Source of the DNA: Thiomicrorhabdus sp. Kp2
GTDB lineage: Bacteria; Pseudomonadota; Gammaproteobacteria; Thiomicrospirales; Thiomicrospiraceae
DNA: 64,000 nt
Direction: 5' to 3'
Assembly: GCF_000478585.1 (NCBI RefSeq)
Contig: NZ_ARWI01000001.1
Coordinates: 992,001 to 1,056,000, forward strand
In this document: positions 9,299 to 19,183 of the stretch, piece after piece
Position numbering within the stretch: the stretch's first letter is position 1
How the letters are laid out: each line of letters begins with the position of its first letter
The notes under the pieces: model-generated
Told to the model about the DNA's origin: nothing
Database searches by the model: none
Seen by the model: only the letters and a program-made list of their open reading frames with translations
Position numbers and translations under genes: made by a program

Positions 9299-11198
9299 TT
9301 TATTTTCTATCGGAACAGTATTCAGCTTTGAACAACATAAATTTATTGTTTCGCAAATAAAAAAAGATGGAATCAAAGCATCGAATCTCCGCAACAATGA
9401 AACCCTAGAAATTACTTATGCTCAAGGAAAGGAGTTCATTGATTCAAAAGCGCTAATCTTTCAAAAAGATTCTCTAAGTCACAAAGGACTAAGTTTTGAG
9501 GATCTCTCCCAAGAAGAACAAGACCTCGCCTTAAAAAAACTAAAACTTCTAGAGCTTTTAGCAGAAAGAAGAATTACCAAAATTTCTGGAACAGACAAAA
9601 CTAAGCAAGCCATACTCGAATTATCACCTATTGTAGGCTTTACCAAAGCTCCTCACTGGCAGTCAGTTCGAAAATGGCTCTCAGAACTTACTAATGCATC
9701 AGGAAAAATCAAAGGTCTTTACACTAATAAAAACTTGAGAGGAAATAAAAAACATCGTCTATCCAGTATAGTCATGGATATTATGGAAAATGAAATCGAT
9801 AAATTTATTAGACCAAGCCAACCAAGAGTTTCAACACTATGCAGAAATATTGAAACGGAAATAATTAAATATAACTTAGATAACCCAGCTAATGTCCAAA
9901 AAGTCCCAACTCGCAACACAATCGTAAAAAGATTAAATAAAATCAATTTAGAGAGAAGGCAAAGAGCATCAAAAGGAAGTTCAACTTATCAACTTGGTCT
10001 TGCAGATTCAATTGCACCTTACTCTACAACTCATATTTTAGAACGAGTCGAAATTGACCATACACTTCTGGATATCCATCTTATTCATGACCTCGATTCT
10101 ACTCTCATTGGAAGACCAACATTAACAGCCCTCTCGGACTATCACTCAGGCATGGTATTCGGGCTACAAACTTCCTTTGAAGCAACATCGTTCGCGGCTA
10201 TCTCCTCAGCATGTTTAAATGCATTTTTACCAAAGGAAGAGGAGCTAGAAAAGCTGAATATTCAGGGGAACTGGCCTACTCATGGCATACCTGAAACATT
10301 AGTTACAGATAATGGAAACGAGTTTTGGAGTAATAATTTTTCAGAAATGGGTATGCAACTTGGAATGGTGATTCAGTATGCTCCTATACGACATCCAAAT
10401 TATAAAGGTTCGATTGAAAGGTTCTTTGGTTCAGTCAACACGCTATTTCTTGATGACCTACCAGGTGTCGTAAGAAAGCCACATAAAAAAAATGATCGTT
10501 ACGACCCTCGGCAAGAAGCACTAATGACCTTTACGAAATTCAAACACGATTTTTACGATTGGATTGTGAATGTTTATAACAATGAACCGAACGAAGATGG
10601 CGCCACACCAAAAGAAATCTGGAATTCTTCAGCAAAGCAGCAACCAATTCCAATTGAAGATAAGTTAGAAATAGAACTCTCCCTTCTTGCATCGCACAGC
10701 GCATCCCTGATGGGACATGGAATTTCTTTTCTTGGTCTTAAATATAACTCCGATGCTCTAAAAAGTCTTTTCAGACGTGATGGGAAGCACAAGGTCAACA
10801 TCAAAATCAACCCATATGACCTTGGAGAGGTACTTGTTTTAGATTCAAAAGAGCTGGTTTATATCACCGTTCCGTGCCTCGAGTATTCCTATGCCAAAGG
10901 CGTCTCAATTTATGAACATCGTGAATACAAGCGAGTATCAAGAAAATATAAAAATCAGAAACTCAATAATCAAGATCTTATGCAAGCAAAAATTCGACAA
11001 AAAGATGAAAGAGATCGAATGAGAGAGCAAAATAAAAGGAGAAAGACACAGGTCACAACTCAAAAACACTCTCGAATTGAAAAGGTGGGGATACCCACTT
11101 TCGACCTACTACCTTCTGAATCTATCAGCTCAAATGATGTACTTATTGACCAGCCAGCGTCTGTAGACGTCAAAACTGAAGATTGGGATATTGAATAA
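9288..11198 (+). CDS. tnsB: TnsB-like DDE transposase
   Basis: TnsB binds the transposon ends and performs 3' strand cleavage and joining. The RNase H-fold core has a complete DDE triad: Asp257 (VEIDHT), Asp341 (VTDNGNEF) and Glu377 (SIERFFG), 35 residues after the second Asp. The N-terminal ~230 residues are the helical DNA-binding region and the C-terminal ~150 residues are basic, as needed for TnsC contact. I use ATG 9288 (636 residues), which has AAGG upstream and overlaps tnsA by 11 bp; an in-frame ATG at 9252 would add 12 residues. Its stop overlaps the tnsC start by one base (TAATG), implying coupled translation. Confidence 0.95.
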   Translation: MKNNLFSIGTVFSFEQHKFIVSQIKKDGIKASNLRNNETLEITYAQGKEFIDSKALIFQKDSLSHKGLSFEDLSQEEQDLALKKLKLLELLAERRITKISGTDKTKQAILELSPIVGFTKAPHWQSVRKWLSELTNASGKIKGLYTNKNLRGNKKHRLSSIVMDIMENEIDKFIRPSQPRVSTLCRNIETEIIKYNLDNPANVQKVPTRNTIVKRLNKINLERRQRASKGSSTYQLGLADSIAPYSTTHILERVEIDHTLLDIHLIHDLDSTLIGRPTLTALSDYHSGMVFGLQTSFEATSFAAISSACLNAFLPKEEELEKLNIQGNWPTHGIPETLVTDNGNEFWSNNFSEMGMQLGMVIQYAPIRHPNYKGSIERFFGSVNTLFLDDLPGVVRKPHKKNDRYDPRQEALMTFTKFKHDFYDWIVNVYNNEPNEDGATPKEIWNSSAKQQPIPIEDKLEIELSLLASHSASLMGHGISFLGLKYNSDALKSLFRRDGKHKVNIKINPYDLGEVLVLDSKELVYITVPCLEYSYAKGVSIYEHREYKRVSRKYKNQKLNNQDLMQAKIRQKDERDRMREQNKRRKTQVTTQKHSRIEKVGIPTFDLLPSESISSNDVLIDQPASVDVKTEDWDIE

Positions 11199-12190
11199 TG
11201 AATCAATTCACAGAAAAAGAACCATACATACTAAGCCCAGACCTCAAATATTTGAGAGAAAAGTTCGATGAATTAAGAATACATAAAAAGGACTTCAACA
11301 CAGCTAATTGCATGATTATTACTGGGGAGTCTGGAAGTGGCAAAAGTGAACTAGCCAAAAGATATCTTAAAATATATCCAACCTTTCAGGATCAAATAGG
11401 AACAAAGCAACCCGTTCTCCACTTAGAAATAAAAATGGCAAATACCGTGAAGGATGTACTGGTTAGTCTTCTAGTTGGAATCAATGATCCTCAAATGGGG
11501 AATGGAGCCAGAAATGCATCCGAGCTTTTTACTCGTTTTGTCCGACTGTCAAAAGTCATCAAGTTAGAGTTAATTATTCTTGATGAAGTTCAAGTTATCA
11601 TTGAACGTCGTTCAGAAAAGGTTATCAGCGGTATTGGAGATCTGTTTAAAGATCTAATCAAAGAAACAGGTATACCCATAGTATTCATGGGAATGCCATG
11701 GGCACGTTACCTGATTGATTCAAATCCTCAACTAAATGGAAGAATCGCAATTAGGCATACAATGCCAACATTCAAAGTTAGCGAGCAGAAAAAATTTGAA
11801 GGGTTTGCAAGTCTTGTCAAAGGTTTAGCCAAGTCATACGAACTTAGTAATGCTATTGACACATCAAATAAAGAACTTCTTCTAAGGTTATTTGCATTCT
11901 CTAAAGGCAATGTAAGACAGGTTTCTCGCTTACTCCGTAGCCTATTTATTTTTTGCACCATCAATTCCAAGCAACCTGATAGCAAATTGCTTGCTGATAT
12001 CGTTGAGTCCCTAGGCTACTCTGAAGCCATAAATCCTTTCAAACAAAAAATCACGGATGTGGTTATAGAAGAAAACCTGACCGAATCAGACTTTTTATTT
12101 AGTCATCGCTCTAAAGGCAATTCAATTGTTGCCCCTGAAATCGCAAAGTTTCGGATCACAAAAGAGCTGAAAATTTATTCGATAATCTAA
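11198..12190 (+). CDS. tnsC: TnsC-like AAA+ transposition regulator
   Basis: TnsC is the ATP-dependent filament-forming regulator that links target-bound TniQ/TnsD to TnsA-TnsB. At 330 residues it is closer to TniB/short TnsC proteins than to the longer Tn7 TnsC. Walker A is GESGSGKS at 43-50, Walker B is LIILDE at 125-130, and GNVRQVSRLLRSL near residue 230 is the sensor/lid region. It overlaps tnsB by one base and is followed 5 bp later by tniQ, so the four genes form one transcription unit. Confidence 0.94.
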   Translation: MNQFTEKEPYILSPDLKYLREKFDELRIHKKDFNTANCMIITGESGSGKSELAKRYLKIYPTFQDQIGTKQPVLHLEIKMANTVKDVLVSLLVGINDPQMGNGARNASELFTRFVRLSKVIKLELIILDEVQVIIERRSEKVISGIGDLFKDLIKETGIPIVFMGMPWARYLIDSNPQLNGRIAIRHTMPTFKVSEQKKFEGFASLVKGLAKSYELSNAIDTSNKELLLRLFAFSKGNVRQVSRLLRSLFIFCTINSKQPDSKLLADIVESLGYSEAINPFKQKITDVVIEENLTESDFLFSHRSKGNSIVAPEIAKFRITKELKIYSII

Positions 12191-12195
12191 AAGCT

Positions 12196-13653
12196 ATGAA
12201 ACTCTTATTTTCAGATTCGAGAAAACCTGATGAATGCGTTGCAAGCTACCTCATCAGAACGGCCGAAAATAACGGCTTCAGAAGAGTCAGTCATCTTTTA
12301 AACCATACAGATTTGCACTGGAAAAATAGCCGTTTACCAATTCCCACCATTCTTTCTGGAAAAGTTGACGTAGACACGCTACTTTCGCAACTTGGATTAG
12401 AGCCTATTGGTAAGACTAAGTTATCTGAATTTCATGATTTATTTCGCAAAAAAACAGATACACCCAAAATACTCTCAAAGCATCCAAAAGTATGCCCGTT
12501 ATGTCTCAAAGAAAACGGCTATGCGAAAGAGTCATGGAACCTACTTCCTGTAACAGCATGCACTAAACACAACATAATGCTTATTGACTCCAATAATAAC
12601 GGTCGAATGCTTAGCTGGTATCGTCCTTATTTAGCCCTTTATGACCATAAAAAACCAATCGAAAATATCATAAAAGCCCCAACAGCTTTAATTGAACTCA
12701 GCAAACTCTTTGAACGATTTGTAGATAATCCATCTGCAAGATGTAAAACCAATCCTGTTCTTTTCAAAGGACTAACTGCGAATGAGTGCCTGAGCATATT
12801 AAATTTTATAGCTCACTTTCAGGCTAAAGCAGAGGTAGAATCACTGCTGATGACTCAGAATAATATCTCCATTGCTTCTCAATACCAAAAAGCCTATCCA
12901 CTTATTAAAAAATGGCCTGACCAATTCCACGAACTACTATCAAATTTCGCTAGCAAACCGATGACTGATTTGGAGTCTCAGGGCATCCGAAAACATTTCA
13001 GAACACTTCATGACCAATTACATCTCCAACGAGAAAACAAAGGGATTGAACGAATTAAAGAAGCGTTTGAACGATATTTATTATCAAACTGGCCTACAGC
13101 ACTAAACGAAAGCAGATTAAAAAGAATATCGATTAAAAGCTCTGAAAAGCAACAACTTAGTATCATGGAAGCCTGCAAACTATTGAACTGTCGAACACCT
13201 AAAATATCTCACCTAGCTCAAATCGGGATTCTTACAGAATATGAATTTAAAGGGAAAAAATATTACGAACGTATAGAAATAGAGCAACACCTTAAAACCG
13301 TATCAAACAACTGGAGTTTTCAACAAGCCTGCGATAAGTTAAATATATCCAAAACAACACTGAAGAGACTAATATCACGCAAAATTATTGCTGTGGTAAT
13401 GACACCATCTGAACAAAATCGAGATTGGCTTATTGATAAGAAAAAGACTATTAATTTAATCAATAAGTTAAAACGTAACGCCTACTCTAAAAACAACCCT
13501 ACAAAATGCTACAGCTTTCAAGGTTTTCTCAAGCTGGGAAACAGTTACGAAGACACTCTATGCATGATGCTGAAACAGCAAATAGCTTATAAATTTCATT
13601 CGGATCAAGAAAATCCTTACGGACTACATCAATTCATAATCTACAAGCCATAA
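12196..13653 (+). CDS. tniQ: TniQ/TnsD-family target selector, first copy
   Basis: A 485-residue TniQ-domain protein, expected to bind target DNA and recruit TnsC. The N-terminus (residues 1-60, SDSRKPDECVASYLIRTAENNGF) is typical of TniQ, followed by a zinc-binding module with Cys100, Cys103, Cys122 and His125. The C-terminal half has two helix-turn-helix-like stretches, around LSIMEACKLLNCRTP and SFQQACDKLNISKTTLKRLI, suitable for sequence-specific binding. It ends the tnsABC operon. Whether this copy or the one at 24696 recognises parE cannot be decided from sequence alone. Confidence 0.88.
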   Translation: MKLLFSDSRKPDECVASYLIRTAENNGFRRVSHLLNHTDLHWKNSRLPIPTILSGKVDVDTLLSQLGLEPIGKTKLSEFHDLFRKKTDTPKILSKHPKVCPLCLKENGYAKESWNLLPVTACTKHNIMLIDSNNNGRMLSWYRPYLALYDHKKPIENIIKAPTALIELSKLFERFVDNPSARCKTNPVLFKGLTANECLSILNFIAHFQAKAEVESLLMTQNNISIASQYQKAYPLIKKWPDQFHELLSNFASKPMTDLESQGIRKHFRTLHDQLHLQRENKGIERIKEAFERYLLSNWPTALNESRLKRISIKSSEKQQLSIMEACKLLNCRTPKISHLAQIGILTEYEFKGKKYYERIEIEQHLKTVSNNWSFQQACDKLNISKTTLKRLISRKIIAVVMTPSEQNRDWLIDKKKTINLINKLKRNAYSKNNPTKCYSFQGFLKLGNSYEDTLCMMLKQQIAYKFHSDQENPYGLHQFIIYKP

Positions 13654-13727
13654 AACAAGCCAAATACCACACAAAAATAAAAATATAAGTACAATAACTT
13701 AAATCTTTACCTAAAACAGTTATAGCA

Positions 13728-13976
13728 ATGAAAATTAAGAATACCGCCATCACATATTCAGGGTATGCATTCCAAACATTGCAAGGAGTATTGCTTCTTT
13801 CCGAATAGTTAAACTCTCCTTCTCGCTATGAGAGAGCTCAGATTGAAGCCGATTTAGATAAATCAACTACAGGCATAGATGACATTATATTTGAACGACC
13901 TGATGCTACTACAGATTTCTGGCAGATTAAATTCACTCCAAATCCTGACAATAATCCATTTTCTTGGAGTTGTTAA
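13728..13976 (+). pseudogene. Broken 5' end of a defence-like gene
   Basis: The frame from ATG 13728 reads about 26 residues (MKIKNTAITYSGYAFQTLQG...LLSE), hits a TAG at 13806-13808, then continues in the same frame as LNSPSRYERAQIEADLDKS, TGIDDIIFERPD and DFWQIKFTPNPD before running into an IS3 fragment. The two parts read as one protein if TAG replaces TGG. The pattern (GY-FQ-L-, then GIDDI-FE, then WQIKFT) resembles the N-terminal nuclease-like domain of large defence NTPases. That family link is recalled by pattern and tentative. Only the first ~80 codons remain. Confidence 0.55.
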
Positions 13977-14164
13977 AAAGAGAACGAATCAAACGAAAAG
14001 TCTATTTAACTCGTGATTTAGCCCGACAAGATATTTTTGATTATATTGAAATGCTCTACAATGCAAAACGCCGTCATGGCTGGAATAATCAGCTGTCACC
14101 AGTTGAGTTTGAAAAAAGATTTAATGAACGGCTAAAAAGTGTCTAAGGTTTTAGTGGCGATTCA
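13977..14164 (+). mobile_element. IS3-family transposase 3' fragment
   Basis: The frame ending at 14146 encodes the C-terminal end of an IS3 OrfB: ELLKRERIKRKVY, then ARQDIFDYIEMLYNAKRRHG, then LSPVEFEKRF, the standard tail after the last catalytic Glu. The rest of the element is missing; the fragment is fused directly to the broken gene at 13728. The IS end is probably at about 14164 (GTGGCGATTCA), judged from similar IS3 ends. Nothing else was recognised between the tniQ stop at 13653 and 13727. Confidence 0.75.
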
Positions 14165-14186
14165 CTCACAATAAAATCGCATGGAC

Positions 14187-15221
14187 TTAGAACTTGATCC
14201 CAACGGTTAAAGCGCCAAAATCATTATTACTCTGTTGCGTTTTATACTCTTCAGTACGCAACAAATGCGTATAGCTCAGCCTCATATTTTTCCAGTCAAC
14301 AACAAAACCAAATTGAATATCACCTACAAACGGGAATTTTTCAACGCTTCGACTGCTGACGAAGCTATTGCCATCTAAAAAAATATTACGTGCAATCGCC
14401 CGACCCTCAAATCCTGCAAACAGATACCAACCGACATGTGAAGAAGCTAAAGAAAAATCGGCGCTATTTGGCATTCCTGGCTGCAGGCGCGGGGGGCCAT
14501 AATCATTAGGCAAATTTTTTCCATATCTAAAGGTTAACCCTGCATTGGCATAGGTGAAGACATTACCCAAAGTGGATCCAATATATGGACTTAGGTCTAT
14601 TTTATTATGCAGAAGATCATAAGATAAAAATTCACGCCAACTATGCTTATGGCTTAGTACAACTCCTAGCTCGTTACTTAATTGCGTATCCCACCCCATA
14701 GGTTTATCTGAACCTATTACGTCGTGCACAAGTGTCTGAGTTTCTTGAGCTAAAGATGCAGGACCGATTACACCAATCATAAGAGAGACCTGATCTAACT
14801 GTTGATTATTTTCTGAAGCCAAACCGATTGCGGCATAAAGCCAACCAGCATAAGGTCGTTCTCCTTCAGGTGGGTCTACAATAGTGATATCGCTAGGTGT
14901 AAACATACTTTGCCCAAAGGCATAACCATGTTGAGTCCTGCCTGTCTGAGGAAACCAAGGAATCAAACGAGCAGAATTTAGTGCCCATTCTGGAGTATGA
15001 GTGTTTTCATCTGGTATCCAGATAAATTTCACCCCATTGGTGTAATCTTGATCTTTGCCATAAAAAACATCGTTTTCTAGAACAAAGCTAAAAATGCCTT
15101 TCGGCTCCAAGCCTTTAGCAAAACTCGATGAAGAATATATTATCAGAACACATGAGATTACAATATGAGAGAGACTAACGCAGGAAATTGAACGGGATAT
15201 TTGCATTATATTTTGATCCAA
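14187..15221 (-). CDS. LpxR-like lipid A 3'-O-deacylase (DUF2219)
   Basis: A 344-residue outer-membrane beta-barrel protein of the LpxR family, which removes the 3'-acyloxyacyl group from lipid A at the cell surface. The N-terminal hydrophobic stretch (VISCVLIIYSSSSFAKG) is a signal peptide. The family signature follows: FVLENDVF, then QDYTNGVKF, with the Asn-Asp pair and Thr in the positions of LpxR active-site residues; ERPYAGWLYAAIG and a C-terminal GALTVGIKF with terminal Phe fit barrel assembly. It is transposon cargo, 83 bp beyond the efflux operon on the same strand. Lipid A change plus efflux would fit an envelope-stress role, but this is inference. Confidence 0.85.
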   Translation of the reverse strand: MDQNIMQISRSISCVSLSHIVISCVLIIYSSSSFAKGLEPKGIFSFVLENDVFYGKDQDYTNGVKFIWIPDENTHTPEWALNSARLIPWFPQTGRTQHGYAFGQSMFTPSDITIVDPPEGERPYAGWLYAAIGLASENNQQLDQVSLMIGVIGPASLAQETQTLVHDVIGSDKPMGWDTQLSNELGVVLSHKHSWREFLSYDLLHNKIDLSPYIGSTLGNVFTYANAGLTFRYGKNLPNDYGPPRLQPGMPNSADFSLASSHVGWYLFAGFEGRAIARNIFLDGNSFVSSRSVEKFPFVGDIQFGFVVDWKNMRLSYTHLLRTEEYKTQQSNNDFGALTVGIKF

Positions 15222-15304
15222 TATCTAAATTAACATATCAACTAATATTCTACGTTTGATTAATGAAGGTGCTATTGTGACCAAATAAAAGGATCACAAT
15301 AAGA

Positions 15305-16429
15305 TTAAGCCATCATACTGATGGTTTTTCTAAAACGCATCAATGAAAAGATAAACAGTGCGCTACCCAGTACCATTAACATTAAAAATTGTGGCCATAC
15401 GACTTCAAACCCTGCACCTCGATATAAAATGGCTTGGCTGAGTTCAACAAAGTGGGTTGTTGGAGCGAAAAACATAATATTTTGAATAAATTCGGGCATG
15501 CTTTCTTTTGGGGTAATCCCTCCTGAAAGAACTTGTAGCGGGAGGAGTATGAGGATTGCAAGTATGCCAAATTGCGGCATGCTACGTGTCAATGTAGCGA
15601 GAAAGATCCCCATTGAGGTTGTGGCAAATAGGTGTAGGGTCGCACCCGCTAAAAATAAGAGAATCGAACCTTCAATAGGGACTCCAATTGCTCCTTGCAC
15701 AACAAAATTTAAAGATAATGCTGTAGCAACCAAAACCACCAAAGCCATAGACCATACTTTAGCCACCATAATTTCCACAGGAGTAACGGGCATAACCAGT
15801 AGGTGCTCAATGGTTCCATGCTCTCTTTCTCTAATAAGTGCCGCCCCAGTAAGCGCAATGGAGAGTAATGTAACATTATCAATAATCTGCATCAATGAAC
15901 CAAACCATGACGCTTCTAAGTTTGGATTAAAGCGAATTCTACTTGCCAAACCCACTATCGCCGTCTGTGCAGAACGGAATCCTTGCAGGAATTCATTAAC
16001 CTCACCATTGATAATCTGCTGTATATAGTTATTCCCACTAAAAGCCTGTGTCATTCGAGTGGCATCAATATTCAACTGAATTTCAGGTTGTTTTCCCGCT
16101 AAAACATCTTTCTGAAAGTTGGGCGGAATATTAATAACAAAAGTGTATTTTCCTGTATCTAAACCTCTGTCAATCTCATGAATATCGAGCATGCTTGGCG
16201 CTTCAAACTTAGGAGGAAAGAAAGCGGCAACAATGCGACCAGAGAGCTGCGATCGATCTTCATCTACGATGCCAATCGGTGCTTTATTAAGTGTTTCAGG
16301 CTTTGCGGTAGCCGCTGTAAAAACCATAATAGAGAACATATAAAAAATGAGCACCATCATGATAGGGTCGCGAAACAGACTCCACAACTCCTTTATCCCC
16401 AAACGAAATATATTTGCCAGCTTACGCAT
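15305..16429 (-). CDS. ABC-2 type permease, YhhJ-like
   Basis: A 374-residue ABC exporter permease: one N-terminal TM helix (~20-40), a large periplasmic loop with the motif PIGIVDEDRSQLSGRI, then five TM helices from ~180 to the end, including the ABC-2 signature region REREHGTIEHLLVMPVTPVEIM. It begins 1 bp after the fused ATPase-permease gene, so the two permease units probably pair. Organisation matches E. coli yhiI-yhiH(rbbA)-yhhJ with an added outer-membrane channel gene. The substrate is unknown. Last gene of the operon starting at 21744. Confidence 0.9.
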   Translation of the reverse strand: MRKLANIFRLGIKELWSLFRDPIMMVLIFYMFSIMVFTAATAKPETLNKAPIGIVDEDRSQLSGRIVAAFFPPKFEAPSMLDIHEIDRGLDTGKYTFVINIPPNFQKDVLAGKQPEIQLNIDATRMTQAFSGNNYIQQIINGEVNEFLQGFRSAQTAIVGLASRIRFNPNLEASWFGSLMQIIDNVTLLSIALTGAALIREREHGTIEHLLVMPVTPVEIMVAKVWSMALVVLVATALSLNFVVQGAIGVPIEGSILLFLAGATLHLFATTSMGIFLATLTRSMPQFGILAILILLPLQVLSGGITPKESMPEFIQNIMFFAPTTHFVELSQAILYRGAGFEVVWPQFLMLMVLGSALFIFSLMRFRKTISMMA

Positions 16430-16430
16430 C

Positions 16431-19181
16431 TTAATGCTCCTGCTTACGTAGTAAGATTACCGTCAATCCTAAAATAATAGGGATTGCCAACAACAGAGGC
16501 CAGAACGACTGATACAGATCGCTGAAACTTAATGCCTTACTAAATACACCGCGGCTAATCTCAAACATATAGGTCGCAGGGTAGAACTCTCCTACAGATT
16601 TACCAACGCCTTCCATCGATGAAATTGGATCAATCAAACCAGAGTACTGAACGGCTGGAATAATGGTGCCAATCATGGATAAAACGATAGCAGCGATTTG
16701 GCTTTTAGTGAAACTTGAGGCGAATAAGCCCATGCCGGTAGAGATAATAATAAATAAGAAACCAGCGATAATCAGGGTGAAAACACTGCCTGTAACAGGA
16801 ACGTCAAAGACAGTAACAGAGAGTAAAATCAATAATAAATAATTAACCATTGCCAATACAACATAAGGTAACTGTTTGCCTAATATAAACTCCGTTCTTG
16901 TCACGGGCGTAACATACAAGTTGATAATTGAACCAAGCTCTTTTTCTCGCACGACCGACAGTGCAGTGAGCATAGCGGGTAACATTAACATTAACAAGGG
17001 AACCACCACTGGAACCATCGCAGGCAGGCTTTCTATATCCGGGTTATAACGATAGCGTGACTGAATCGAAACCGCTCCATTTAGGGACTGTCCGTAATGC
17101 ACTCTGGCCTGATAAGCCATCCAATTTTGATGCATCCCTTGAACATAACCGTTAACGGTTTCGGCACGCATAGGCATAGCACCATCAATCCAAGCCCCAA
17201 TTTCAACGTGATTTCCTCGTTTTAAGTCGCGTGCGAATCCTGGCGGAATTTCAATCGCTAAAGCAATTTCACCACTGCGCATTCTACGATCAATATCTTC
17301 ATAATTTTTAAGAGGCGCTTGTTCAGTGAAGTAACGCGAACCTGATAGGTTAAGGGCATAGTCTTGGCTTAAAATTGTCTGGTCTCTATCAAGCACTGCA
17401 TAATTTAAGTCTTCAACATCTAAACTAATCCCAAAACCTAATACAACCATTAGAATGACCGAACCTAACAAAGCCATGGTTAATCTCAATGGATCACGCA
17501 TCAATTCAAGCGTTTCCCGCCAGGAGTAACTTAAAGCACGGTCAAAACTAAACAGTTTTTGCTTAGGGGGTTGGGTCGTTTTCGAATCAACCGATTCAAT
17601 AGGAACTTCAGAAACCTCTTCGATAACGGTGCTTTGATCAGAGCCTTTTAAATACTGAATAAATGCCTGTTCTAAGTTTTCAGCTTGTTTTAATCTGACG
17701 ATTTCTGCCGGACGTTCACTGATCAGGACATTACCAGCATGCATCAGTGAAATACGATCACAACGTGCAGCCTCATTCATAAAGTGAGTCGAAATAAAGA
17801 TGGTGACTTTATCTTCACGCGCTAAATTAATCATTAAGCGCCAGAAATTATCTCTTGCTACCGGGTCAACCCCTGAAGTTGGTTCATCCAAAATAAGCAA
17901 CTCTGGTTTATGAACCATAGCAACCGCTAATGAGAGTCGCTGTCTAATTCCAAGCGGCAAACTCATTGGTAGATTGTTAAGGGATTCTTGCAGGCTAAAA
18001 CGTTGCACCATCTCCGTTACTCTTGCGGGGATTTCAGCTTCAGGAACATGGAATAACCTAGCGTGTAGCACGAGATTTTGTTCAACTGTTAACTCGCTAT
18101 ACAGAGAAAAAGCTTGTGACATATAACCTACACGACGGCGAGTCGCCATATCTTTTGCATCGACCTTTTTACCAAATAACCAAGCCTCACCTTCAGTAGC
18201 AGAAAGTAACCCCGTGAGCATTTTCATCGTCGTTGACTTACCACAACCATTGGAGCCCAAAAATCCAAAAATTTCACCTTTTTGAATACAAAAATCCACA
18301 TGATTAACGGCGGTAAAATCGCCAAACTTCATCGTTAAATCTTTTGCTTCAATAGCAACATCATGCTTTTCATTCACATCAATTGGCGGAATATCAATTG
18401 GCTGATGTTCACGACGTTTTTCTTCAGGTAGCAGTGCGATAAAAGCCGCTTCCAAAGAGGTGGTATTGGTTTTTAAAAACAGGGCTTCAGGTGTGTCGGC
18501 AGCCAAAATTTGGCCCTCATCCATGACAACTAGACTGTCAAATCTTTGAGCCTCATCCATATAAGCGGTTGCGACCAAAACGCTCATCTCTTTTTGATGA
18601 GCACGAATATGATCGATTAAATCCCAAAACTGAGCACGAGCAAGCGGATCCACTCCTGTAGTGGGTTCATCTAAAATCAAGAGTTGAGGGTCGTGAATTA
18701 GGGCACAACATAAGCCTAACTTCTGCTTCATCCCCCCAGATAGTTTACCCACTGGACGATCTAAGAACGGGAAAAGCCCAGTACGACGGGTAAGTTCATC
18801 AATACGTTTTCTACGCTCATGTTCATCATGCCCAAACAAACGTCCAAAAAATTGCAGGTTTTCTTCAACGGATAAGGTTGGGTAGAGGTTTTTTCCTAAT
18901 CCCTGGGGCATATAAGCAATTTCAGGGCAAACTTCACTGCGGTGAGTTTGACTTTTCATGTCTCCTGCAAGAACTTCAAGCGAACCGCTTTGTACCGCAC
19001 GAGCACCAGAGATTAGAGATAATAAGCTGGATTTACCGACGCCATCAGGACCAATGAACCCAATCATTTTTCCTGCTGAAATATCTAAATTAATATTATC
19101 CAGAGCAAGGTTTTTACCATACTTTAGAGAAACGCCTTTAAGGCGAACAATAGGTTGAGTAGGCTCAGAAGAGATGTTCAT
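16431..19181 (-). CDS. Double ABC ATPase fused to permease (RbbA/YhiH-like)
   Basis: A 916-residue fusion of two ABC nucleotide-binding domains (~10-240 and ~280-510) and an ABC-2 permease (~550-916). First domain: Walker [10 protein letters not shown], signature LSGGMKQ, Walker [14 protein letters not shown]. Second domain: Walker [10 protein letters not shown] and Walker [14 protein letters not shown] intact, but the signature is LPLGIRQRL, lacking the SGG triplet. The permease repeats the layout of the adjacent permease ([10 protein letters not shown] in the loop, [21 protein letters not shown]). Inner membrane; likely exports a drug or envelope compound through the HlyD adaptor and outer-membrane channel encoded upstream. 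The older RbbA name (ribosome-bound ATPase) need not describe the role here. Confidence 0.93.
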   Translation of the reverse strand: MNISSEPTQPIVRLKGVSLKYGKNLALDNINLDISAGKMIGFIGPDGVGKSSLLSLISGARAVQSGSLEVLAGDMKSQTHRSEVCPEIAYMPQGLGKNLYPTLSVEENLQFFGRLFGHDEHERRKRIDELTRRTGLFPFLDRPVGKLSGGMKQKLGLCCALIHDPQLLILDEPTTGVDPLARAQFWDLIDHIRAHQKEMSVLVATAYMDEAQRFDSLVVMDEGQILAADTPEALFLKTNTTSLEAAFIALLPEEKRREHQPIDIPPIDVNEKHDVAIEAKDLTMKFGDFTAVNHVDFCIQKGEIFGFLGSNGCGKSTTMKMLTGLLSATEGEAWLFGKKVDAKDMATRRRVGYMSQAFSLYSELTVEQNLVLHARLFHVPEAEIPARVTEMVQRFSLQESLNNLPMSLPLGIRQRLSLAVAMVHKPELLILDEPTSGVDPVARDNFWRLMINLAREDKVTIFISTHFMNEAARCDRISLMHAGNVLISERPAEIVRLKQAENLEQAFIQYLKGSDQSTVIEEVSEVPIESVDSKTTQPPKQKLFSFDRALSYSWRETLELMRDPLRLTMALLGSVILMVVLGFGISLDVEDLNYAVLDRDQTILSQDYALNLSGSRYFTEQAPLKNYEDIDRRMRSGEIALAIEIPPGFARDLKRGNHVEIGAWIDGAMPMRAETVNGYVQGMHQNWMAYQARVHYGQSLNGAVSIQSRYRYNPDIESLPAMVPVVVPLLMLMLPAMLTALSVVREKELGSIINLYVTPVTRTEFILGKQLPYVVLAMVNYLLLILLSVTVFDVPVTGSVFTLIIAGFLFIIISTGMGLFASSFTKSQIAAIVLSMIGTIIPAVQYSGLIDPISSMEGVGKSVGEFYPATYMFEISRGVFSKALSFSDLYQSFWPLLLAIPIILGLTVILLRKQEH

Positions 19182-19183
19182 AT

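Noticed and set aside
15498-16028. A 176-codon + strand frame inside the permease gene
   Set aside because: Antisense shadow of a well-supported ABC permease; its translation has no family features.
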